Source of the DNA: Microbacterium sp. YJN-G
Lineage (GTDB): Bacteria > Actinomycetota > Actinomycetes > Actinomycetales > Microbacteriaceae
Direction of reading: 5' to 3'
Assembly: GCF_015040615.1 (NCBI RefSeq)
Contig: NZ_CP060402.1
Location: 3,038,001 to 3,102,000 of the forward strand
Length of the DNA: 64,000 nucleotides
Under the pieces are notes generated by a model. That model was not told the origin of the DNA and did not search any database. It saw nothing but the letters and a program-made list of their open reading frames with translations. Below, one piece after another: positions 16,078-25,119 of this stretch. The position numbers were made by a program, and so were the translations under genes. Numbering within the stretch: position 1 is the stretch's first letter; every line of letters begins with the position of its first letter.

Positions 16078-17667
16078 TCAGACGGGTGCGGTCTCGCGCA
16101 GGTCGGCGCGGGTGAGCGGTTCGGTCGGGGCGGCGGCGCCGGCCGCCGCGGCCGAGGCGGATGCGGCAGAGGCGGATGCCGCGGCATCCGGGGCCGTGAC
16201 GATAGACGCGCGGTCGCGGAACCCGTCCGCGGTGACCCGGTCGAGCTCGACCTGCTTGCGGATCGCAGCCGTGCGCTCGTAGAGCGAGGGCTCGCCCCAG
16301 CTGGTGAGCACCTTCACGATCACGGGCAGCAGCTCGATCATGAAGAACAGCGCGGCGATCAGCCAGTGCGCCCAGAAGATCGCGGGCTCCTTCTCACCGA
16401 GCCGGTTCAGGCCGGTGATCTGGCTGAGCAGCCCGACAGCGCCTGCGTTGCCCTGGGCGACCGAGTCGGCGCGGGCGTTGTACACGGCGAGCGCGTCCTG
16501 GTAGCTCTGCTGCGCGGCTGGCAGCTGGTCCTTCGCCTGCTGGCGGTTGGTCGCCTCGGAGGCCGAGGTGTTCTCGCGCGACGCGGCGTCGGCGGCGGCA
16601 AGGTCGTCGTTGGCCGTGCGCAGCTGCCCGGCCAGGGCGTCGTAGGTCTGCTGCGCCTGGGCGAGCTGCGCCTTCGCGGCATCCGAGCTGGAGCCCTCGC
16701 CGTTCACGCCGGTGCATCCGGGCACCTCGCCTGCGCCCTCACCGGTCAGCTCGCACTGATACAGCGCGCGGGCCGCGTCGATGACCTTCTGCTGCTCGGC
16801 CATCTTCGCGGTGACGTCGTCGACGGTGGCCTGCGCGGCATCCGTGGTGGCCGACCCCGACTCGGTGCCGGCGACGACACCGGTGGCGGCCTGGTTCTCG
16901 AGTGCGGCGACGCGGGCGGATGCCGCATCCAGGGCCTTCTTCTCGGGTCCGTCCTCGAGCGCGCCCTGGTCGGACTGCGCCTGGACGATGTTCGTGGATG
17001 CCACTTCGCGGGCGATGTCGTTGTGGAACACCTGCAGCACGAGCGGCTCGGCGACCAGGAAGCCGATCAGCGCGGCCATCGCCACACGGGGAAGGGCGAG
17101 CGCGAGCAGCTTGCCCACGCTGCGCGTCGACGTCATGGTCGAGGTGAGGAAGCGGTCGAGGTTGAAGATGATGGCCGCCCACACGATCGCGAGCGGCACG
17201 GCGACCCAGATCGCGACCTGCACGCCCGTGGTGAGGGCGAAGAGCATCGAGATGGCCGACACGAGCGCGGTGCCGAGCAGCACGAAGAACATCTGCACGA
17301 AGCGGGGCGTCTCGCCGGGCACCCGGTCGAGGATCGGTCCGTCGGCGCCGCCGAGGATCGCGAGCGTGCGCAGTCGCGAGCCCGGGGTGCGCTCGCGCTT
17401 CTGCCGCGGCGCCCTGGCCGCGCGCGCAGGGCGCTGCCGGGGCGGCTCCCTGTCCGCGCCGCCACCAGCGCCCCCGTCCGCGCTGCCGCCACCAGCGCCG
17501 CCGTCATCCACGGCATCCGTCTCGGACGCCTCTGCACCGGCCGGCTCGTACTGCCGCAGGAAGTCGAGGTCGTCGTCGGCGACCCCGCCGTCGGGGGCGT
17601 CGGACTCGAACGAGATCCGCCCCTGGGAATCCATCCGTCCAGGGCGATGCGCGGAATAGGAGGACAT
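16078..17667 (-). CDS. DUF4407 domain membrane protein
   Basis: 529 residues. After a Gly/Ala/Asp-rich basic N-terminus (about 1-100) come membrane segments at about 130-180 (FVQMFFVLLGTALVSAISMLFAL and VAIWVAVPLAIVWAAIIFNLDRFL) and at about 200-225; then a long region of Ala/Gln/Asp-rich helices likely to form a coiled coil outside the membrane (about 240-415, with two Cys, YQCELTGEG and VPGCTG), and a last membrane segment (FWAHWLIAALFFMIELLPVIVKVL). This is the DUF4407 plan; function is unknown. The start lies 6 nt behind TAACCT. Confidence 0.85.
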   Translation of the reverse strand: MSSYSAHRPGRMDSQGRISFESDAPDGGVADDDLDFLRQYEPAGAEASETDAVDDGGAGGGSADGGAGGGADREPPRQRPARAARAPRQKRERTPGSRLRTLAILGGADGPILDRVPGETPRFVQMFFVLLGTALVSAISMLFALTTGVQVAIWVAVPLAIVWAAIIFNLDRFLTSTMTSTRSVGKLLALALPRVAMAALIGFLVAEPLVLQVFHNDIAREVASTNIVQAQSDQGALEDGPEKKALDAASARVAALENQAATGVVAGTESGSATTDAAQATVDDVTAKMAEQQKVIDAARALYQCELTGEGAGEVPGCTGVNGEGSSSDAAKAQLAQAQQTYDALAGQLRTANDDLAAADAASRENTSASEATNRQQAKDQLPAAQQSYQDALAVYNARADSVAQGNAGAVGLLSQITGLNRLGEKEPAIFWAHWLIAALFFMIELLPVIVKVLTSWGEPSLYERTAAIRKQVELDRVTADGFRDRASIVTAPDAAASASAASASAAAAGAAAPTEPLTRADLRETAPV

Positions 17668-17673
17668 CCCCCC

Positions 17674-17679
17674 AGGTTA
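17674..17679 (-). promoter_or_regulatory. -10 box (TAACCT), leaderless promoter
   Basis: Lower strand: TAACCT, six G residues, then ATG 17667. The G-run could serve as ribosome binding site only if transcription began further upstream. Confidence 0.4.
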
Positions 17680-17774
17680 GGAAACGCCGCCTGAGCGACT
17701 CCCGGATGCCCCCGGGGAGCGAACCGTGGAGATCAGGGATGCGCGCGGCGCCCGCCGGGTGTCAGGCTGGGGCC

Positions 17775-18257
17775 ATGAAGACGCTGCTGCTCGCCCGTCA
17801 TGCCAAGTCCGACTGGGGCATCCACGGCCTCTCAGACCACGACCGGCCGCTCAACGGCCGCGGACGGCGCGACGCACCGATGATGGCACAGCGGCTCGCG
17901 AATGAAGGACTGCGGCTCGGCCGGATCGTCTCGAGCACCGCCGTGCGCGCCCGCAGCACCGCCGACGAGTACGCGGCAGCGCACGGCATCCCCGTCGTCG
18001 AGGAGGCGGCCCTGTACGCGGCATCCGCCCGGACCATCCTCGAGGTCGCCTCGGCGATCCCGGATGACATCGACGTCGCGATGCTCGTCGGGCACAACCC
18101 CGGGATGCACGATGCGGTCGCCGAGCTCACGGGCGCGTTCGTGGAGTTCCCGACCTGCGCGATCGCGGAGTGCGCGGTCGACGTCGGCTCATGGGCGGAG
18201 CTGATCGAGGGATCGGGACGGATGCTGCGACTGCGGATGCCGCGCGACGGCGAATGA
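17775..18257 (+). CDS. SixA-like histidine phosphatase
   Basis: 160 residues. The phosphohistidine-acceptor motif LLARHAKSDW begins at about residue 5, ISSTAVRARSTAD supplies further phosphate-pocket Arg residues, and the second catalytic His is in AMLVGHNPGMHDAV. Length and motifs match the short SixA branch of the histidine-phosphatase superfamily, which includes phosphohistidine phosphatases. The target is unknown. The gene stands alone between divergent or convergent neighbours. Confidence 0.87.
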   Translation: MKTLLLARHAKSDWGIHGLSDHDRPLNGRGRRDAPMMAQRLANEGLRLGRIVSSTAVRARSTADEYAAAHGIPVVEEAALYAASARTILEVASAIPDDIDVAMLVGHNPGMHDAVAELTGAFVEFPTCAIAECAVDVGSWAELIEGSGRMLRLRMPRDGE

Positions 18258-18277
18258 CGGCCGGCCGGCCGGCATTC

Positions 18278-18339
18278 GTCGCGGCCGGCGTCGATCGCCG
18301 CGTCGCGGCCGGCGTCGATCGCCGCGTCGCGGCCGACGT
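18278..18339. repeat. 24-bp tandem repeat, 2.6 copies
   Basis: The unit starting GTCGCGGCCGGCGTCGATCG is repeated exactly at 18278-18301 and 18302-18325, with a partial third copy to 18339. It fills the gap between the converging SixA-like and TetR genes and reaches to within 2 nt of the TetR stop. No coding role is seen. Confidence 0.85.
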
Positions 18340-18341
18340 GG

Positions 18342-18908
18342 TCAGGCGGACAGCATCCGACGGATCGCGGTCTCGGCCGAGCCGAGGGCGACCTCTGCGG
18401 GGAAGTGCCCCGCGGCCGCGAGGGTGCCCAGCCCGTGCACCAGCCCCCACACCGGCGTCGCGTCGTCGTCGCTCAGACCGGCCGCCACGACAGCACCGGC
18501 GAGCCTCTGCTCCAGCTCGGCGATGAGCGGGGCCATCGCCTCGCTGGGTGAACCAGGCACGCAGACGGTCGGGTCGTAGATCACGTCGAAGGCGTTGCTG
18601 CGCTCGAGCGCGAAGCGGATGTAGGCCTGCCCCGCCGCCACGAGGGCCGCGGTCGGGTCGTCGGCGCGCTCGAGCGCGGTGCGCACGTCGGCGACCAGCT
18701 GCGCCATGCTGCGCTCGGCCAGCGTCTTGAGCAGCCCGCGCCTGTCGGCGAAGTGGTGGTACGGCGCGTTGTGGCTGACGTCCGCGGCGCGCGCGACCTC
18801 GCGCAGGCTGATCTCGGCAGCCGGCTTCGTGGCGAGCAGCTGCATCGCGGCAGCCTCCAGCGCCTGTGCCAGATCGCCGTGGTGGTACCCCGAACGAGAA
18901 CTTGACAT
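18342..18908 (-). CDS. TetR-family transcriptional regulator
   Basis: 188 residues from ATG 18908 (an ATG at 18917 is equally possible; AGGAG lies 3 nt before that one and 12 nt before 18908). The helix-turn-helix is about 10-55 with ISLREVARAADVSHNAPYHHFADRRGLL; the C-terminal all-helical part has the TetR_C_13-like GQAYIRFALERSNAFDVIYDP. It is divergent from the flavodoxin-fold oxidoreductase gene, and a strong repeat lies between their starts, so auto-repression and repression of that gene are likely. Confidence 0.88.
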   Translation of the reverse strand: MSSSRSGYHHGDLAQALEAAAMQLLATKPAAEISLREVARAADVSHNAPYHHFADRRGLLKTLAERSMAQLVADVRTALERADDPTAALVAAGQAYIRFALERSNAFDVIYDPTVCVPGSPSEAMAPLIAELEQRLAGAVVAAGLSDDDATPVWGLVHGLGTLAAAGHFPAEVALGSAETAIRRMLSA

Positions 18909-18928
18909 GCGCAACATTGTCTCCTATC

Positions 18929-18959
18929 TTGACACTGTCCACCACGTTGACACTGTCAA
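18929..18959. promoter_or_regulatory. Putative TetR operator: repeated TTGACACTGTC
   Basis: TTGACACTGTC occurs at 18929-18939 and again at 18947-18957, one and two-thirds helical turns apart (18 nt); the second copy extends to the palindrome TTGACACTGTCAA (18947-18959). Each also contains TTGACA, the -35 consensus, so a bound repressor would cover the promoters of both divergent genes. Confidence 0.6.
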
Positions 18960-18974
18960 GATCGGAGAACGCCC

Positions 18975-19613
18975 ATGCCTTCCACCCCGTCTTCCGCCCT
19001 CGTCATCGACGGCCACCCCGACTCCCGTTCCCTGACCGCCGAGCTCGCGCGCCGCTATGCCGCCGCCCACGGAGATGCGCAGGTGCTCGCCCTGCGCGAT
19101 CTCGAGTTCGATCCGCACCTGCGCTACGGCTACCGCGAGCGGATGACCCTCGAGCCCGACCTCGTCGACGCCCGCGCCGCGCTGCACGCGGCCGAGAACG
19201 TCGTCGTGGCGACCCCGCTGTGGTGGGGATCGGTGCCCGCCGTGCTGAAGGGCTTCTTCGACCGCGCGCTGCTGCCCCAGCAGGAGTACCGCTACAGCGC
19301 GGCCGGGCTGCCGGTCGGCCTGATCCCGGCGACGCGGGGCCGGCTGCTGCTGCTCGCCGACACCCCGTGGTTCTTCGCCCCGATCACGGGCCTGCCCGCC
19401 CAGACCCAGGTCGCGCGGAACACGATGCGGCTGTGCGGCATCCGCTCGGTGCGCACCCACCGGATGCTGGGCGTCAAGGACGCCGCCGAGGCGCGCATCG
19501 CGCGCTGGCTCGACCGCGCCGCGCAGCTGGGGGCCGCCGACGGCCCGCGCGACCGGCGGGATGCCCAGGCCCGCAGCGGCGCCGCACTCAGCGCCGCGAC
19601 GATGATCGCGTGA
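18975..19613 (+). CDS. NAD(P)H-dependent oxidoreductase, flavodoxin-like fold
   Basis: 212 residues. Motifs of the KefF/MdaB/NQO group: VIDGHPDSRSLTAELARRYA for FMN phosphate binding, DPHLRYGYRERM, then VVATPLWWGSVPAVLKGFFDRALLPQQEY for the flavin ring. Such enzymes reduce quinones or nitro and azo compounds with NAD(P)H. GGAGA stands before ATG 18975. Pairing with a divergent TetR suggests induction by a toxic electrophile or quinone. Confidence 0.85.
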   Translation: MPSTPSSALVIDGHPDSRSLTAELARRYAAAHGDAQVLALRDLEFDPHLRYGYRERMTLEPDLVDARAALHAAENVVVATPLWWGSVPAVLKGFFDRALLPQQEYRYSAAGLPVGLIPATRGRLLLLADTPWFFAPITGLPAQTQVARNTMRLCGIRSVRTHRMLGVKDAAEARIARWLDRAAQLGAADGPRDRRDAQARSGAALSAATMIA

Positions 19614-19649
19614 CCGTCGCCGAGCTGCGGGATGCCGCCCCGGCGGGGC

Positions 19650-20897
19650 TCAGGCCATCGCCGCGGCAGCGGCCTCGTCCTCGGTGGTCGCCACGAGCTG
19701 ACCGCAGGCTCCGTCGATCTCCTTGCCGCGGGTGTCGCGCAGGGTCGTCGGGATGCCGGCGTCGTTGAGACGGCGCACGAACTCGTTCTGCACGTCGATG
19801 TCGGATGAGGTCCAGATCGATCCGGGCGTCGGGTTCAGCGGGATCGGGTTCACGTGCACCCAGCCGCGACCGCGCGCATTGAGCTTCTCCGCCAGCAGAT
19901 CCGCACGCCACCCGTGGTCGTTCATGTCCTTGATCAGCGCATACTCGATCGAGACACGCCGGCCGGTCTTCTCGAAGTACTCGCGGGCAGCATCCAGTGC
20001 CTCATCGACCTTCCAGCGCGAGTTCACCGGGATCAGCTCGTCGCGCAGCTGGTCATCCGGGGCGTGCAGCGAGAGCGCGAAGGTGACCGGGATGTTCTCG
20101 TCGGCGAGCTTGCGGATCGCGGGCACCAGGCCGACCGTCGACACGGTGATGCCGCGGGCGCTCATGCCGAGGCCGTCGGGCCGCGGGGCGACCATGACGC
20201 GCACGGCATCCATGACCCGCTTGTAGTTGGCCAGCGGCTCGCCCATCCCCATGAAGACGATGTTCGAGACGCGCTCCATGGAGTGGTCGTCGCGGCGCTT
20301 GCCGCCCAGCTCACCGTTCGCGATTGCACGGTTGGCGCGCACGATCTGCTCGATGATCTCGGCGGTCGACATGTTGCGGGTGAGCCCGGCCTGGCCGGTG
20401 GCGCAGAACGGGCAGTTCATGCCGCAGCCGGCCTGGCTCGACACACACAGCGTGATGCGGCCCGGGTAGCGCATGAGCACCGACTCGACGAGCGCGCCGT
20501 CGTGCAGGCGCCACAGGAACTTGATCGTATCGCCGCGGTCGGTCTCGAGCCGGCGCACCTCGGTCATCAGCGGCGGCAGCATGCCCGTGACGAGCTCGTC
20601 GCGCTGGGCGGCCGGCAGGTCGGTCATCTGCTCGGGGTCGGAGGTGTAGTGCGTGAAGTAGTGGGTGGCCAGCTGCTTGGCGCGGAAGCCGGGCAGCCCG
20701 AGCTCCTTGACCTTCTCGACGCGCTCGGCGGGGGTCAGATCGGCCAGGTGCACGGGCGGCTTGCCGCGCTTGGGGCTGGCGAACTGCAGCAGCGGCCGGC
20801 CTTCGGCATCCTTCTTCTGCGTCCACCCCTCGGTCGCAGGGCGCACCTGGGTCGTCGCACGGGGCTTGGTCGTGCGGATGCGCGGGGTCTCGGTCAT
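19650..20897 (-). CDS. rlmN: 23S rRNA (adenine2503-C2)-methyltransferase RlmN
   Basis: 415 residues, radical-SAM enzyme that methylates A2503 of 23S rRNA and A37 of some tRNAs. The cluster-binding motif CGMNCPFC is at about residue 157; [14 protein letters not shown], the SAM-contacting [17 protein letters not shown], and the C-terminal catalytic-Cys region [10 protein letters not shown] are all present. Length is slightly above the family norm owing to an N-terminal extension. Its ATG overlaps the stop of the LacI-family gene by 4 nt (ATGA), so the two are translationally coupled, an unexpected partnership. Confidence 0.95.
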   Translation of the reverse strand: MTETPRIRTTKPRATTQVRPATEGWTQKKDAEGRPLLQFASPKRGKPPVHLADLTPAERVEKVKELGLPGFRAKQLATHYFTHYTSDPEQMTDLPAAQRDELVTGMLPPLMTEVRRLETDRGDTIKFLWRLHDGALVESVLMRYPGRITLCVSSQAGCGMNCPFCATGQAGLTRNMSTAEIIEQIVRANRAIANGELGGKRRDDHSMERVSNIVFMGMGEPLANYKRVMDAVRVMVAPRPDGLGMSARGITVSTVGLVPAIRKLADENIPVTFALSLHAPDDQLRDELIPVNSRWKVDEALDAAREYFEKTGRRVSIEYALIKDMNDHGWRADLLAEKLNARGRGWVHVNPIPLNPTPGSIWTSSDIDVQNEFVRRLNDAGIPTTLRDTRGKEIDGACGQLVATTEDEAAAAAMA

Positions 20898-21982
20898 ACC
20901 TCCCAGGGTACGGGCTCACGGGTGGGAGGACGCTGGGGCGCTGGGGCGCTGGGGCGGGATGCCGAGGAGGATGCCGCCGTGGAACCGCGCGGCACCAGCT
21001 CGGTGGGTAGCTCGACGACCGCATCCGCGACCGCCTCACCCTCGATCGCGCGGACGAGCGTGTGCACGGCCGCCGCGCCCATCTCGCGGATCGGCTGACG
21101 GATCGTGGTCAGCGGCGGATGCAGCCAGCGGGCTCCCCGCACATCGTCGAAGCCCACCACCCGGGCATCGTGCGGGATGGTGAGCCCCGCATCCGCGATC
21201 GCCCGGTAAGCGCCGGCCGCCATCTCGTCGTTGCACGCGAACAGGCCGATCGGCCCCTCGCCGGGCAGCTCGGCGAGGGCCCGCGCGCAGCGGCTTCGGG
21301 CGTGGGCGCCGCTCCACTCGGCATCCGTGCGCACGAGCGGCGCACCGGGCGCGAGCCGGTTCAGCGCATCGAGGAACCCGTCGATCCTGGCGCGCCCGTA
21401 CCGGTACGCCGGGGCGCCGCCGATGAGGATGAACCGCCGCACGCCGCGATCGACGAGGTGCTCGGCGGCGGCCACGCCGCCCGCGCGGTCGGTGGTGCGG
21501 ATGCTCGGCAGCTTCACGCGTACGTCGGATGGCGGGTCCAGCAGCACGACGGGGATGGCCGCCCGCTGCATCAGCGCCAGCTGCGCCGCGGTCGGCATCA
21601 GAAGCCCGAGGATCACCCCGGCGCTGCCGCGGGCGCGGATGCGGTGCGGCCAGTCGTCGTCGGGATCGGCCCGGTCGGTGGTGAGCACGAGGTCGTAGCG
21701 CAGATCAGCCGCCGTGGTGCGCGCCCCCGCGACCACCTCGTCGGTGTACGGGTCGTGGAAGTGCCCGAAGACGAGGTCGATCACGCGCGAGGTGCCTCCG
21801 CGCGGCCGGCCCCGGGTCTCGCCGGCGAAGGTGTAGCCGAGCTCACCGGCGGCCCGCATGATCCGGGTTCGGGTGTCGGCGCTCATCTCGCCGCGTCCGC
21901 GCAGGGCGCGCGAGGCCGTGGACACGCTGACCCCCGCCTCGGCGGCGACGCGGGCGAGCGTCACTCGCGAGGTGGGAGACAT
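20894..21982 (-). CDS. LacI-family transcriptional regulator
   Basis: 362 residues. Helix-turn-helix and hinge at 5-60 ([35 protein letters not shown]), then a periplasmic-binding-protein-like domain from about 65 with [28 protein letters not shown], and [22 protein letters not shown] near the inducer site. A Ser/Ala/Pro-rich tail of about 25 residues follows. It is divergent from the Gfo/Idh-ThuA-Gfo/Idh operon, with a TTGCGCAA operator in the gap, and should repress that operon until a sugar inducer appears. Confidence 0.92.
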   Translation of the reverse strand: MSPTSRVTLARVAAEAGVSVSTASRALRGRGEMSADTRTRIMRAAGELGYTFAGETRGRPRGGTSRVIDLVFGHFHDPYTDEVVAGARTTAADLRYDLVLTTDRADPDDDWPHRIRARGSAGVILGLLMPTAAQLALMQRAAIPVVLLDPPSDVRVKLPSIRTTDRAGGVAAAEHLVDRGVRRFILIGGAPAYRYGRARIDGFLDALNRLAPGAPLVRTDAEWSGAHARSRCARALAELPGEGPIGLFACNDEMAAGAYRAIADAGLTIPHDARVVGFDDVRGARWLHPPLTTIRQPIREMGAAAVHTLVRAIEGEAVADAVVELPTELVPRGSTAASSSASRPSAPAPQRPPTREPVPWEV

Positions 21983-21990
21983 GGGTTCAT

Positions 21991-22000
21991 TTTTGCGCAA
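21991..22000. promoter_or_regulatory. LacI-type operator core TTGCGCAA
   Basis: The perfect palindrome TTGCGCAA with the central CG-type step favoured by LacI-family hinge helices lies 9 nt upstream of the lacI-type start and 80 nt before the first operon gene. Confidence 0.5.
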
Positions 22001-22079
22001 TTCAGGCGACAACCGCCAGGACTCGTGGCAGTGTTGCCCGCGATCCGCACCCACCTTTCGACGGCGAAGGACCCGTTCA

Positions 22080-23264
22080 ATGACGACCCGACTGCGAGTG
22101 GCCATCATCGGCACCGGCTTCATGGGCCGCATGCACGCCCACGCGTGGCGGACGGCGCCCCGCTTCTTCGATCTCTCCCCCGCCCCCGAAGCAGCCCTGC
22201 TCGTCGGCAGTGACGCCGCCCGCACGGATGCCGCAGCCGCCGCGTTCGGCATCCCCGAGGCGTCCGATGACTGGCGGGCCGCGATCGCGCGGGACGACAT
22301 CGACATCGTCGACATCTGCACACCGGGGCACACGCACGCCGAGATCGCCCTCGCCGCGCTCAGCGCCGGCAAGCACGTGCTGTGCGAGAAACCCCTCGCC
22401 AACGACGTCGCCGACGCCGATCGGATGGCGGCGGCCGCCGAGGACGCGGCCTCGCGCGGGATCGTCAGCATGTGCGGGTTCAGCTACCGCCGCACGCCCG
22501 CCCTGTCACTGGCCAAGAGGCTCATCGACGACGGCCGTGTCGGCGAGATCCGCCACGTGCGCGCCCAGTACCTGCAGGACTGGCTGACCAACCCCGACGC
22601 CCCGTTCACCTGGCGACTCGACCGAGACCGGGCCGGCTCCGGGGCACTCGGCGACATCGGCGCACACAGCATCGACACCGCGCAGTGGCTCGCCGGCTCG
22701 GCGATCACCGGGGTCTCGGCGACCCTGCGCACCTTCGTCGCATCCCGCCCGCGCCTCGACGAACGTGTGGGACTGGGCGGTCACGGCGCTCCCGGCGCTC
22801 CGCACGAGCGGGTCACGGTCGACGACGCGGCCGCCTTCACCGCCACCTTCGAGAACGGCGCCCTCGGCGTCTTCGAGGCCACGCGCATGGCGGCCGGTCA
22901 CCGCAACGCGAACCGCATCGAGATCAACGGTGACCGCGGCTCGATCGCCTTCGACTTCTCGTTCATGAACGAGCTGCAGTTCCACGACGCGCAGCTTCCC
23001 GCCGGCGAGCAGGGGTTCCGCCGCATCGACGCGACCGAGCCCGAGCATCCGTACGCCGGCGCCTGGTGGCCCGCCGGGCACGGCCTGGGCTACGAGCACC
23101 TGTTCACCCACCAGTCCGTCGACTTCGTCCGCGCGATCGCCGGCGGCACCGCCCCGCAGCCCGGCTTCGCCGACGCCGCCCGGGTGCAGCGCGTGCTGGC
23201 CGCCGTCGAGGCGAGCGCGGCCGACGAGAGCCGGTACACCGCAGTGGAAGGAGCGCGCTCATGA
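22080..23264 (+). CDS. Gfo/Idh/MocA-family oxidoreductase
   Basis: 394 residues. The Rossmann loop is VAIIGTGFMGRMHAHAW (about 6-22); VDICTPGHTHAEIALAALSAGKHVLCEKPLA holds the family EKP motif with the catalytic-region Lys; GDIGAHSIDTAQWL carries the DxxxH pair of the C-terminal domain. Enzymes of this size oxidise a sugar or cyclitol, for example myo-inositol derivatives or disaccharides, with NAD(P). It heads an operon with ThuA-like and second Gfo/Idh genes, joined by overlaps, under the divergent LacI regulator. Confidence 0.9.
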   Translation: MTTRLRVAIIGTGFMGRMHAHAWRTAPRFFDLSPAPEAALLVGSDAARTDAAAAAFGIPEASDDWRAAIARDDIDIVDICTPGHTHAEIALAALSAGKHVLCEKPLANDVADADRMAAAAEDAASRGIVSMCGFSYRRTPALSLAKRLIDDGRVGEIRHVRAQYLQDWLTNPDAPFTWRLDRDRAGSGALGDIGAHSIDTAQWLAGSAITGVSATLRTFVASRPRLDERVGLGGHGAPGAPHERVTVDDAAAFTATFENGALGVFEATRMAAGHRNANRIEINGDRGSIAFDFSFMNELQFHDAQLPAGEQGFRRIDATEPEHPYAGAWWPAGHGLGYEHLFTHQSVDFVRAIAGGTAPQPGFADAARVQRVLAAVEASAADESRYTAVEGARS

Positions 23265-23968
23265 CCGCACGCAAGGCGCTGGTCGTCCGCGGAGGCTGGG
23301 ACGGGCACAGGCCGGTCGAGGCGACCGACATGTTCCTGCCGTTCCTGCGCGAGAACGGCTTCGATGTGCAGGTGGAGGACTCGAACGAGATCTACGCCGA
23401 CGAATCGGTGATGGAACAGGTCGATCTGATCGTGCAGTCCGTGACGATGTCGAGCATCTCCGCCGAGGCACTGAAGGGACTTCGCCGTGCCGTCGAGCGC
23501 GGTACCGGCATGGCCGGGTGGCACGGCGGCATCGCCGACTCGTACCGCAACAGCTCCGACTACCTGCAGCTGATCGGCGGGCAGTTCGCGACGCATCCGT
23601 CGAAGCATCCGGATTCCTGCGCGGGCGACGAGTCCGACAACTTCCTCTGCTACACCGTCGACCTCACCGACCTCGGCCGCGAGCACGAGATCATGGCGGG
23701 CCTCGAGGACTTCACGCTGCGCACCGAGCAGTACTGGGTGCTCACCGACGACCTGAACGACGTGCTGGCCACCACCACCCATCCCGTGCAGCCGTACCAC
23801 CCGTGGCACCGGCCGATCGTGTCGCCCACGGTGTGGACGCGGCAGTGGGGCGCGGGGCGCATATTCGTGGCGACGCCGGGGCACAGCCTCGTCGTGCTGC
23901 GCGATATCAACGTACGCACGATCATCGAGAGAGGAATGCTGTGGGCCAGCCGCACGGTATCGGAATAG
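23261..23968 (+). CDS. ThuA-domain protein
   Basis: 235 residues; starts inside the previous stop (ATGA). ThuA features: ALVVRGGWDGHRPVEATDMF, the VQSVTMSSISAEALKGLRRAVERGTGMAGWHGG core, FATHPSKHPDSC and the closing VATPGHSLVVLRDINVRTIIERGMLWA. ThuA proteins, class-I-amidotransferase-like in fold, accompany trehalose, trehalulose and related disaccharide or sugar 3-keto pathways together with Gfo/Idh dehydrogenases, exactly the context here. Confidence 0.9.
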   Translation: MTARKALVVRGGWDGHRPVEATDMFLPFLRENGFDVQVEDSNEIYADESVMEQVDLIVQSVTMSSISAEALKGLRRAVERGTGMAGWHGGIADSYRNSSDYLQLIGGQFATHPSKHPDSCAGDESDNFLCYTVDLTDLGREHEIMAGLEDFTLRTEQYWVLTDDLNDVLATTTHPVQPYHPWHRPIVSPTVWTRQWGAGRIFVATPGHSLVVLRDINVRTIIERGMLWASRTVSE

Positions 23969-25029
23969 TCGGACTCGGAGTCATCTCCGCGCAGTACCTG
24001 GAGACGCTCGGATCGCATCCCGGAGTGCGGATCGCCGCGACGGCGGATCTCGATCTCGCCCGCGCCGGCGCCGTCGCCGATCGGTTCGACGGATGCCGGG
24101 CGCTGACGGTCGATCAGCTCGTCGCCGACCCGGCCGTGCAGACCGTGCTGAACCTCACGATCCCCGCCGCCCACGAGGAGGTGGCGCTGGCCGCGCTGGC
24201 TCAGGGCAAGAACGTGTTCGGCGAGAAACCCCTCGCCCCCGCCGTGCCCGCGGCGCGCGGCATCCTCGAGGCCGCCGGCTCCGCGTGGGTGGGCTGCGCC
24301 CCCGACACCGTGCTCGGCACCGGCATCCAGACGGCCCGCGCCGTGGTCGACGCCGGGGGCATCGGGCGACCCGTCGCCGCGGTGGCCACGTGGGTGTCAT
24401 CCGGCCACGAGTCATGGCATCCGAACCCCGACTTCTACTACCGCGAGGGCGGCGGACCGCTGCTCGACATGGGGCCCTACTACCTCACCTCGCTGTTCCA
24501 CCTGCTCGGGCCGGTCGCCCGGGTCTCGGGCGCCTCGTCGCGCCTGCGGTCGGTGCGCACCATCGGATCGGGCCCCCGGGCGGGCGAGCAGATCCCAGTC
24601 GAGGTCGACACGCACGTGACCGGGGTGCTCGAGCACGTCGGCGGGGCCGTCTCGACCGTCACCTTCAGCTTCGACGCCGCAGCGACGCAGGCCGCGCCGA
24701 TCGAGGTGCACGGCGAGACCGGCACGCTGTCGCTCCCGGATCCGAACCATTTCGCCGGCGAGGTGCGCCTGCGCCGGCCGGGTGAGAACCACTGGACTCC
24801 GGTCGAGACCAGCGCGGGCTACGAGAACGGCGGCCGCGGCATCGGGCTGCTCGACTTCGTCTCGGGCAGCGGCGCCCGCTCCCACGGCGCGATCGCCCTG
24901 CATGTGCTGGAGATCATGACCTCGCTGCTGGAGTCGTCGCGCACCGGACGGCGGATCGCACTGTCGACGAGCGCCGAGCGGCCCCCGCTGGTTCCGCTGA
25001 CCGCCGAGCGCGCGTGGCGGGGCGCATGA
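23941..25029 (+). CDS. Gfo/Idh/MocA-family oxidoreductase, second copy
   Basis: 362 residues from GTG 23941, which has GAGAGGA upstream and overlaps the ThuA gene by 28 nt; protein similarity (GQPHGIGIVGLGVISAQYLE) begins at this codon. Rossmann loop at 8-14, GKNVFGEKPLAPAV with the EKP motif, and GGPLLDMGPYYLTSLFHLLGPV with the active-site region. It is only distantly similar to the gene at 22080, so the two probably act on different steps, for example oxidation and re-reduction at C3 of a sugar. Confidence 0.88.
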   Translation: MGQPHGIGIVGLGVISAQYLETLGSHPGVRIAATADLDLARAGAVADRFDGCRALTVDQLVADPAVQTVLNLTIPAAHEEVALAALAQGKNVFGEKPLAPAVPAARGILEAAGSAWVGCAPDTVLGTGIQTARAVVDAGGIGRPVAAVATWVSSGHESWHPNPDFYYREGGGPLLDMGPYYLTSLFHLLGPVARVSGASSRLRSVRTIGSGPRAGEQIPVEVDTHVTGVLEHVGGAVSTVTFSFDAAATQAAPIEVHGETGTLSLPDPNHFAGEVRLRRPGENHWTPVETSAGYENGGRGIGLLDFVSGSGARSHGAIALHVLEIMTSLLESSRTGRRIALSTSAERPPLVPLTAERAWRGA

Positions 25030-25056
25030 GGGTGCCCCCTGCCACCCACCCGTCAC

Positions 25057-25078
25057 CCAGGTTGTAATGACAGGTGGC
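25057..25078. promoter_or_regulatory. Third TGTAAYGACAG operator-like site
   Basis: CAGGTTGTAATGACAGGTGG (25058-25077) agrees at 16 of 20 positions with the lower strand of site A at 3940-3959. It lies 43 nt before the KDPG-type aldolase start, in an 90-nt gap after the Gfo/Idh operon, giving the aldolase a separately regulated promoter. Confidence 0.55.
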
Positions 25079-25119
25079 GCTTGGGAGAATGGAGCCCGCC
25101 CCCTCTGGAAGGATCCTCC

